Assembly: GCA_964544605.1 (NCBI GenBank)
Contig: CAZJBX010000008.1
Span: forward strand, 13,803-77,802
DNA: 64,000 nucleotides
Reading direction: 5' to 3'
DNA from: JAMIFN01 sp964544605
GTDB taxonomy: Bacteria; Pseudomonadota; Gammaproteobacteria; Burkholderiales; Burkholderiaceae_C
Positions 58,805 to 64,000 of this stretch are shown here, piece by piece (positions within the stretch are counted from its first letter, which is position 1; each line of letters opens with the position of its first letter). Made by a program: the position numbers and the translations under genes. The notes beneath the pieces are model-generated. The model did not search any database. It was not told the origin of the DNA and saw only the letters and a program-made list of their open reading frames with translations.

Positions 58805-59929
58805 ATGACGCAAACGACCACCCCAGCAGTTTCTGTTGAATACGATTTGCCCGACAGCGCTGCGGGCGTCTGCTCCACCAAATACGCTTGGGCCAAAGTA
58901 CCCGCCCCCCTGAGCATGGACGAGCGCCAAGCGCTGAAAGACAAAATCAAACGCCTACTGAAAGAGAAAAACGCCGTCATGGTCTCGCACTACTATGTGG
59001 ACCCCGACCTGCAAGACCTGGCCGAAGAAACCGGCGGCATCGTCAGCGACAGCCTAGAAATGGCCCGCTTTGGCAAAAACCACGCTGCCCAAACCCTCAT
59101 CGTCAGCGGCGTGCGCTTTATGGGTGAAACCGCCAAAATCCTCTCGCCTGAGAAAACCGTGCTCATGCCCGACCTTGAGGCCACTTGCTCACTCGATTTG
59201 GGCTGCCCAGTCGATGAATTCTCCGCCTTCTGTGACCAGCACCCCGACCGCACCGTCGTCGTTTACGCCAACACCAGCGCCGCCGTCAAAGCCCGCAGCG
59301 ACTGGATCGTCACCTCCAGTTGCGCCCTCGACATCGTCAACGAACTGCACGCCAAAGGCCACAAAATTCTCTGGGGCCCCGATCGCCACTTGGGCGGCTA
59401 CATCCAAGCGCAAACCGGCGCCGATATGCTGCTGTGGCAGGGCAGCTGCATCGTCCACGACGAATTCAAAGGCTTGGAACTCGATGTGCTCAAAGCCCAA
59501 TACCCCGATGCCAAAATCTTGGTTCACCCTGAAAGCCCCGCCTCCGTCGTGGCCCACGCCGATGTGGTCGGCTCCACCTCGGCCATCCTCAAAGCCGCCT
59601 CTGAGCTGGATGCCCAAGTCTTTATCGTCGCCACAGACAAAGGCATGATGCACAAACTGCGCACGCTCAACCCTGGCAAAACCTTTTTGGAAGCGCCCAC
59701 CGCTGGCGACAGCGCCACCTGCAAAAGCTGCGCCCACTGCCCCTGGATGGCCATGAACGGCTTGGCTGATTTGGCCCGTGTGCTCGAAACTGGCGAAAAC
59801 GCCATTGAAATCGACCCCAATTTGATTGACCGCGCCCGCCTGCCCATTGACCGTATGCTGGACTTCACCGCCGCCTTGAAAAACGGCCAAGCTGCGGGCG
59901 CTTTGGTGCCCCACTTTGGGGCGGTTTAA
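58805..59929 (+). CDS. nadA: Quinolinate synthase
   Basis: Fe-S enzyme that condenses iminoaspartate and dihydroxyacetone phosphate into quinolinate for NAD synthesis. 374 residues. Conserved blocks: NAVMVSHYYVDPDLQDLAEE, SDSLEMARFGKNHAAQTLIV, MPDLEATCSLDLGCPVDEFS, VTSSCALDIVNELHAKGHKI, and the cluster Cys near the end SATCKSCAHCPWMAMNGLAD. The ATG at 58805 follows a ribosome site (GGAAGAACGCC). nadB and nadC are not in view. No T-tailed terminator follows on this strand. Confidence 0.95.
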   Translation: MTQTTTPAVSVEYDLPDSAAGVCSTKYAWAKVPAPLSMDERQALKDKIKRLLKEKNAVMVSHYYVDPDLQDLAEETGGIVSDSLEMARFGKNHAAQTLIVSGVRFMGETAKILSPEKTVLMPDLEATCSLDLGCPVDEFSAFCDQHPDRTVVVYANTSAAVKARSDWIVTSSCALDIVNELHAKGHKILWGPDRHLGGYIQAQTGADMLLWQGSCIVHDEFKGLELDVLKAQYPDAKILVHPESPASVVAHADVVGSTSAILKAASELDAQVFIVATDKGMMHKLRTLNPGKTFLEAPTAGDSATCKSCAHCPWMAMNGLADLARVLETGENAIEIDPNLIDRARLPIDRMLDFTAALKNGQAAGALVPHFGAV

Positions 59930-59998
59930 GCGCCTCAGCCATTCCAACCGCCGAGCACGCATGAAGGAACGGCGCTGGCGCGTTACGGGAAATTTGTC

Positions 59999-60021
59999 AT
60001 CCTGCGCACCAGTCGCAGGAT
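59999..60021. repeat. Intergenic hairpin with 8-bp arms
   Basis: Arms ATCCTGCG and CGCAGGAT around a 7-nt loop, 69 nt after nadA, with no T-run. It resembles short intergenic palindromes that occur in many copies in some genomes; copy number cannot be judged here. Confidence 0.35.
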
Positions 60022-60041
60022 CCAAAAATCACCATCAAAAA

Positions 60042-60067
60042 AAATGGGCTGCTGAAGCAGCCCATTT
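60042..60067 (-). terminator. Terminator after the NHL-repeat lipoprotein gene
   Basis: Stem AAATGGGCTGCT and AGCAGCCCATTT (12 bp, very short loop), with eight T after it on the minus strand, 17 nt beyond the stop at 60085. Confidence 0.85.
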
Positions 60068-60084
60068 CAATAGCCGCACGGCAC

Positions 60085-61461
60085 TTACGGTAGTGGCACG
60101 ATCTGCACAACGCCATGCCCCGTAGTGATGTAGAGCGTGTCATTGGCAATGGCCAAATCCTTGGGGTCACTGTTATAGCCTGTATCCACCAGCCTCAGCA
60201 CGGTCGTGACTGCGCCTGTGGTCACATCTATTTTGCGAATCAGGTGATTGCCCGCATCGGCCACATACAAGTCATTGCCCTTGATGGCTAAGCCACTTGG
60301 GGAACTGAGCCGTGCTGCACCACCCGCACCATCAAAACTGCCTGGATTACCAGCCGAACCCGCAAGTGTGGTGGTTTCGCTCGTCGTAACATTCACTGTA
60401 CGGATGGTATGGTTCATAAAATCGGCCACATAGAGATTGTCACCACTGATGGCTAGACCCACCTGGGGGCTAAACCGCGCCGCACTGCCCGCACCATCAG
60501 CACTGCCAAAATTACCAGCCAAACCCGCCAGTGTGGTGGTTTGGCCTGTCATGACATTCACTTTGCGAATGGTTTGATTTCCCCCATCGGCCACATATAG
60601 GGTATTGCCACTGATGGCCAGACCTCGTGGAGAGTAAAACCGCGCAGCACTGCCCGTACCATCGGCACTGCCGCCATGAGAACCCGCAAGCGTGGTCGTT
60701 TCGCCCGTCGTAACATTCACCGTGCGGATAGTGTGATCTGAGATATCAGACACATACAGGGTATCGCCGCCAATCGCCAGACCAAATGGTTGAAAAAATC
60801 GCGCCGCACTGCCTGTACCATCGTCACTCCCAACATTACCAGCCAAACCTGCAAGCGTGGTGGTTTCACCTGTCGTGACATTTACCGTACGAATGGTGTT
60901 ATTCCCCTCCTCGGCCACATACAAGATATTGCCACTGGCCACCAGACCTCTTGGGCTACCAAACCGCGCTGCACTGCCTGTGCCGTCAGTGCTGCCTGAA
61001 GTATCTAGACTACCCGCCAGCACAGACAGGGGAGGAATGGCTGTTGGCGTGGGCGTATAGGTTGCAGTTGGTGTTGGCGTGTAGGTTGCAGTCGGTGTTG
61101 GCGTGAAGGTTGCAGTCGGTGTTGGCGTGAAGGTTGCAGTCGGTGTTGGCGTGAAGGTTGCCGTTGGTGTGGGTGTATAAGTTGCCGTGGGTGTCGGCGT
61201 AAATGTTGCCGTAGGTGTTGCGGTGCTGGTCGGCGTTGGCGTGTAGGTTGCCGTTGGTGTGAGCGTGTAGGTTGCAGTCGGTGTTGGCGTATTGGTCAGC
61301 GTGGGCGTAGCTGTGTTCGTATAGGTGGGGGTTGGTGTTCCCAAGCCAGCGATATCCACATCGCCACCACCACAGGCGGCTATCAGCATCAAAGCGCCCG
61401 TCGATATCAATCCCAAGCCCTTGACCCAACTACTTTTGCGCACTGCATTGCACTTATTCAT
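60085..61461 (-). CDS. NHL-repeat lipoprotein with Thr-Pro repeat stalk
   Basis: 458 residues. A lipoprotein signal (GLGLISTGALMLIAAC) puts the mature N-terminus at about residue 30. A stalk of about 105 residues follows, built from an 8-residue unit TPTPTATF/Y. The rest is a beta-propeller of about six NHL repeats, each like GSADGTGSAARFYSPRGLAI followed by SGNTLYVAD...NHTIRTVNV and TGETTTLAG. NHL propellers bind proteins, RNA or sugars; the stalk should hold it away from the outer membrane. Isolated between nadA and gap, with its own terminator. Binding target unknown. Confidence 0.82.
   Translation of the reverse strand: MNKCNAVRKSSWVKGLGLISTGALMLIAACGGGDVDIAGLGTPTPTYTNTATPTLTNTPTPTATYTLTPTATYTPTPTSTATPTATFTPTPTATYTPTPTATFTPTPTATFTPTPTATFTPTPTATYTPTPTATYTPTPTAIPPLSVLAGSLDTSGSTDGTGSAARFGSPRGLVASGNILYVAEEGNNTIRTVNVTTGETTTLAGLAGNVGSDDGTGSAARFFQPFGLAIGGDTLYVSDISDHTIRTVNVTTGETTTLAGSHGGSADGTGSAARFYSPRGLAISGNTLYVADGGNQTIRKVNVMTGQTTTLAGLAGNFGSADGAGSAARFSPQVGLAISGDNLYVADFMNHTIRTVNVTTSETTTLAGSAGNPGSFDGAGGAARLSSPSGLAIKGNDLYVADAGNHLIRKIDVTTGAVTTVLRLVDTGYNSDPKDLAIANDTLYITTGHGVVQIVPLP
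61033..61340 (-). repeat. 24-bp tandem repeats coding for the TPTPTAT(F/Y) stalk
   Basis: About a dozen near-identical 24-bp units (motif GTTGGCGTGAAGGTTGCAGT on the plus strand, with small variants). Several neighbouring copies are almost perfect, so the array is likely to vary in length between strains by slippage. Confidence 0.8.
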
Positions 61462-61594
61462 TTGTTTCTCTCCGAGAAATACCCCCCAAGGGGCGAATCA
61501 ATTATTTTACAACTGCGTATTTTTTGAGTATTGCGATGTATCAAAAAAATCGAAGCACTTAGTCAGGCTTTACCGCCCACAAAAGCATCAAAAA

Positions 61595-61612
61595 AAGCGC
61601 CCGAAGGCGCTT
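61595..61612 (-). terminator. Terminator after gap
   Basis: Stem AAGCGCC and GGCGCTT with a TTCG loop on the minus strand, followed by seven T, 27 nt after the gap stop. Confidence 0.85.
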
Positions 61613-61639
61613 CCGTGTGTAGCGAAGCCGTGCCGCCGA

Positions 61640-62650
61640 TTATTTGGCGTTCATCAAGGCCACGGTGGTATCAAGCATACGGTTAGAGAAGCCCCACTCG
61701 TTGTCATACCAGCTAGAGACTTTCACCAAGCGGCCAGACACTTTGGTCAAAGACGCGTCGTAAGTAGAAGACGCAGGGTTGTGGTTGAAGTCCACGCTCA
61801 CCAGTGGCTCGTCGGTGTAGTCGAGCACGCCTTTGAGCGCGCCATTGCTGGCATCTTTCAAAATCTTATTGATCTCTTCTACGCTGGTGTCGCGGGCGGC
61901 GATGAAAGACAAATCGACGATAGAGACATTGATGGTGGGCACGCGCATGGCGTAGCCGTCCAGCTTGCCGTTCAGCTCAGGCAGCACCAAGCCCACAGCG
62001 GCAGCAGCGCCAGTTTTGGTGGGGATCATGCTCATGCCAGCAGCGCGGGCGCGGCGCACATCGTCGTGGTACACATCAGAGAGTTTTTGGTCGTTGGTGT
62101 AGGCGTGGATGGTGGTCATCAGGCCCGTTTCAACACCAATGGCATCGTGCAAAGGCTTGACCAGAGGGGCCAAGCAGTTGGTGGTGCAAGATGCGTTAGA
62201 AATCACCGTGTCAGTGGCTTTGAGCACTTGGTGGTTCACGCCGTAAACGATGGTGGCATCCACATCTTTGCCGCCGGGGGCAGAGATGATGACTTTTTTC
62301 GCGCCGCCTTCCAAATGCTTGCTGGCAGCCTCTTTGCTGGTGAAAAAGCCGGTGCATTCGAGCACCACATCAACGCCCATTTCGCCCCATTTGATTTTGC
62401 TGGGATCGCGCTCGGCGATGACTTTGATTTTGTCGCCATTGACGACAATGCTGTCGCCATCCACGCTCACTGTGCCAGGAAAGCGGCCGTGGGCCGTGTC
62501 GTACTGGGTCAAATGGGCATTGATTTTGGCATCGCCCAAATCGTTGATGGCCACGATTTCGATGTCGTGTTTTTTGCCGCCTTCGTAGTGGGCACGCAAG
62601 ATGTTGCGACCGATACGACCATAACCATTGATTGCGACTTTAATCGTCAT
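61640..62650 (-). CDS. gap: Glyceraldehyde-3-phosphate dehydrogenase, type I
   Basis: Glycolytic enzyme making 1,3-bisphosphoglycerate with NAD+. 336 residues. Motifs: IKVAINGYGRIGRNILRAHY, CTGFFTSKEAASKHLEGGAK, the active Cys in SNASCTTNCLAPLVKPLHD, TGAAAAVGLVLPELNGKLDG and the C-terminal SSWYDNEWGFSNRMLDTTVA. ATG at 62650. It lies directly downstream of nusG, in the place normally held by rplK, but is separated from it by a terminator, so it has its own promoter. Confidence 0.97.
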   Translation of the reverse strand: MTIKVAINGYGRIGRNILRAHYEGGKKHDIEIVAINDLGDAKINAHLTQYDTAHGRFPGTVSVDGDSIVVNGDKIKVIAERDPSKIKWGEMGVDVVLECTGFFTSKEAASKHLEGGAKKVIISAPGGKDVDATIVYGVNHQVLKATDTVISNASCTTNCLAPLVKPLHDAIGVETGLMTTIHAYTNDQKLSDVYHDDVRRARAAGMSMIPTKTGAAAAVGLVLPELNGKLDGYAMRVPTINVSIVDLSFIAARDTSVEEINKILKDASNGALKGVLDYTDEPLVSVDFNHNPASSTYDASLTKVSGRLVKVSSWYDNEWGFSNRMLDTTVALMNAK

Positions 62651-62712
62651 AACGCTTCCTTTAATGAGAATAAAAAATCAAACGGCTGCGGCGGTCTGTG
62701 GCATTTGTAAAA

Positions 62713-62732
62713 AAACCAGCCAAAGCTGGTTT
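62713..62732 (-). terminator. Terminator after nusG
   Basis: Stem AAACCAGC and GCTGGTTT (8 bp, loop CAAA); on the minus strand it ends in seven T, 27 nt after the nusG stop. Confidence 0.85.
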
Positions 62733-62758
62733 TCTGGCCTGGGCCGCGCAAGCAAAAT

Positions 62759-63388
62759 TCAGGTTTTTTCGACCTGCGAGAACTCCAGATCGACCGGTGT
62801 AGCGCGGCCAAAAATGGTGACTGTGACACGCAGGCGGCTCTTTTCGTAGTTCACATCTTCAACACTGCCGTTGAAGTCGGCAAATGCGCCGTCTTTCACG
62901 CGAACCACTTCACCCACTTCAAATTCCACCTTGTGGCGGGGCTTGTCGCTGCCGCTGTCCATGCGGCTGAAGATTTCTTTCACCTCGCGCTCAGGCAGGG
63001 CCGATGGGTGGTGCATTTTGCCGCCACCCAAAAAGCCAGATACCTTGCTGGTGGCCTTCACCAAGTGCCAAGTCTCATCGTCCATGGCCATTTCAAGCAG
63101 CACATAGCCAGGGTAGAACTTGCGTTGGCTGGTTTTCTTCACGCCATTTTTGACTTCAACCACTTCTTCGGTCGGAATCAAAATGCGGCCAAATTTGGTT
63201 TCCAAACCCTCGCGCTGGATGCGCTCTTGCAAGCTGCGCTCAACTGCGTTCTCCATGCTGGAGTAGGTTTGCAGCACATACCATTTGAATTCAGGTTTGC
63301 TGGGCTTGTACGCCTCTTGCACCTCTTCGATTGCCTCTTGGCCTTCTTCTTCAGCAGGTGCTGGATTGTTTTCAATGTCTGTCATCAT
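62759..63388 (-). CDS. nusG: Transcription termination/antitermination protein NusG
   Basis: Binds RNA polymerase and couples it to Rho or the ribosome. 209 residues (E. coli 181). The NGN domain starts at FKWYVLQTYSSMENAVERSL and includes RKFYPGYVLLEMAMDDETWH and VKATSKVSGFLGGG; the KOW domain is EFEVGEVVRVKDGAFADFNG. An acidic N-terminal extension of about 35 residues (ENNPAPAEEEGQEAIEEVQE) precedes it. The ATG at 63388 overlaps the secE stop (ATGA); the next codon is also Met, so 63385 is possible. Confidence 0.96.
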   Translation of the reverse strand: MMTDIENNPAPAEEEGQEAIEEVQEAYKPSKPEFKWYVLQTYSSMENAVERSLQERIQREGLETKFGRILIPTEEVVEVKNGVKKTSQRKFYPGYVLLEMAMDDETWHLVKATSKVSGFLGGGKMHHPSALPEREVKEIFSRMDSGSDKPRHKVEFEVGEVVRVKDGAFADFNGSVEDVNYEKSRLRVTVTIFGRATPVDLEFSQVEKT

Positions 63389-63777
63389 TTGCTCCAACCC
63401 AAAATCCACTCAAAAATCACTTTGCTCAGGCTCCAGTCCACAATCATCAGGAAGAGGCCCATCACGGCAACAAAAGCAAAGACCACGCCTGTGAGCTGCC
63501 AAGTGGTTTTGGGCTGAGGCCAGACCACTTTCTTGGCTTCTTTCCAAGCATCACGGCTGAAGGCGATAAAGGTTTTACCCCAGTCTGAACTCAGGGTCAG
63601 GCCCAAAGCAGCGACCAGCGCCAAAACCATGACGCCCCACTGCACCAGTGCGCCTTGGGTTCGTAAAAAGTAAAACGCCAAAAAGCCAGCCAAAATCAAG
63701 ACGGCAGACAAAGCCATTTTGACCTTGTCTGCCGAGTTGCGGACTGTTTGTACGTCAGTGGTTGCTGTACTTGCCAT
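63385..63777 (-). CDS. secE: Preprotein translocase subunit SecE
   Basis: Essential clamp of the SecY channel. 130 residues with three membrane helices, as in E. coli SecE (127). The conserved cytoplasmic hinge FIAFSRDAWKEAKKVVWPQP is followed by the core helix LTGVVFAFVAVMGLFLMIVD. ATG at 63777. It lies in the standard tuf-tRNA-Trp-secE-nusG order; its stop overlaps the nusG start. Confidence 0.96.
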   Translation of the reverse strand: MASTATTDVQTVRNSADKVKMALSAVLILAGFLAFYFLRTQGALVQWGVMVLALVAALGLTLSSDWGKTFIAFSRDAWKEAKKVVWPQPKTTWQLTGVVFAFVAVMGLFLMIVDWSLSKVIFEWILGWSK

Positions 63778-63808
63778 ATTGTTCTTTACTAAGACCCACC
63801 TGAAGCGG

Positions 63809-63884
63809 TGGCAGGGGCAGAAGGAATCGAACCCTCAACCTTCGGTTTTGGAGACCGACGCTCTGCCAATTGAGCTATACCCCT
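63809..63884 (-). tRNA. trpT: tRNA-Trp (anticodon CCA)
   Basis: 76 nt including an encoded 3' CCA. Acceptor stem AGGGGTA/TGCCCCT, D arm TAGCTCAATTGGCAGAGC (typical), anticodon stem-loop TCGGTCTCCAAAACCGA with anticodon CCA, and T arm GAGGGTTCGATTCCTTC. Position between tuf and secE is the classical one for this tRNA. Confidence 0.96.
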
Positions 63885-63941
63885 TTAAACCTTGAACTTT
63901 AACAGCTCTTTCGAGCTGCCAAAGCTTTGCGTCCGTCAAAA

Positions 63942-64000
63942 TTACGCTGTGATTTTGGCAACAACGCCAGAACCTACTGTGCGGCCACCTTCACGGATGG
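63942..64000 (-). CDS. tuf: Elongation factor Tu, C-terminal end (partial)
   Basis: The last 19 codons read IREGGRTVGSGVVAKITA and a TAA stop, the unmistakable EF-Tu C-terminus. The rest lies beyond the right edge. 57 nt without features separate it from tRNA-Trp. Confidence 0.95.
   Translation of the reverse strand, partial: IREGGRTVGSGVVAKITA

Noticed and set aside
61033..61340. Tandem repeats considered as a CRISPR array
   Set aside because: Units are contiguous, 24 bp, without spacers, and lie in frame inside a protein gene.
61010..61429. 139-codon frame with repeated NLHANTDC units
   Set aside because: It is an alternate frame of the 24-bp repeat array; the TPTPTAT frame carries the signal peptide and the propeller.

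Overview
The window reads as a chromosomal segment of a Gram-negative betaproteobacterium, most likely order Burkholderiales (Comamonadaceae-like). The inference rests on the protein set seen here: a Gly/Phe-terminated general porin, DUF1631, DUF3460, DUF3108 and DUF4197 proteins, PilSR with a PP0621-type protein, 3-hydroxybutyrate dehydrogenase, and fatty-acid/aromatic catabolic enzymes. The DNA is G+C rich with dense coding on both strands; no stretch over about 300 bases lacks a gene.

Layout. 1-2.6 kb: end of a fused peptide-ABC ATPase, CorA, a BamE-like lipoprotein. 2.7-9.7 kb: DUF3460, yajC-secD-secF, DUF1631, rluA. 9.7-14.5 kb (minus): nadK-recN-rapZ-yaaA-pgsA. 14.5-20.6 kb: hrcA, DUF3108, an AMACR-type racemase, a Bcr/CflA efflux pump, an aldehyde dehydrogenase. 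20.9-24.1 kb: macA-macB. 24.1-26.7 kb: an accessory island of toxin-antitoxin modules, gene fragments and integron attC sites. 26.7-36.9 kb: His-rich Zn/Cd ATPase, gshB, an RDD protein, a dmpF-orf-dmpG pyruvate/acetyl-CoA module, icd, maeB. 37-40.5 kb: bdhA, pfkA, a wHTH/nuclease-like protein and higBA. 40.6-47.1 kb: thiolase, DUF4197, a TlpA-like lipoprotein, porin, two acyl-CoA dehydrogenases. 47.2-52.8 kb: parA, a cupin/JmjC-type oxygenase, transketolase, rlmJ, ampD. 52.8-57.2 kb: pilR, pilS, a PP0621 protein, a CcsA-like protein. 57.3-64 kb: ffh, nadA, an NHL-repeat lipoprotein, gap, nusG, secE, tRNA-Trp and the end of tuf.

How the genes fit together. Most of the window is housekeeping: protein export and membrane insertion (yajC-secDF, secE, ffh), NAD metabolism (nadK, nadA), central carbon flow (gap, tkt, pfkA, icd, maeB) and acyl-CoA turnover (racemase, two acyl-CoA dehydrogenases, thiolase, bdhA, and the aldolase/acetaldehyde dehydrogenase pair that feeds pyruvate and acetyl-CoA).

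The most unusual part is 24.1-26.7 kb. It has one complete 60-bp attC site and two truncated ones, with no integrase in view, around a RelE/ParE module, a DinJ-YafQ module whose toxin is frameshifted, a HipA remnant, a truncated antidote gene and a small HTH gene with a palindrome inside its promoter. A second accessory locus at 38.8-40.6 kb combines a predicted PD-(D/E)xK-like protein with a HigBA module lying between two nearly identical terminators. Two of the toxin-antitoxin operons have promoters whose -10 box lies only 6-7 nt from the start codon, which predicts leaderless mRNAs. All functional calls come from motif recognition by eye; no database search was run.
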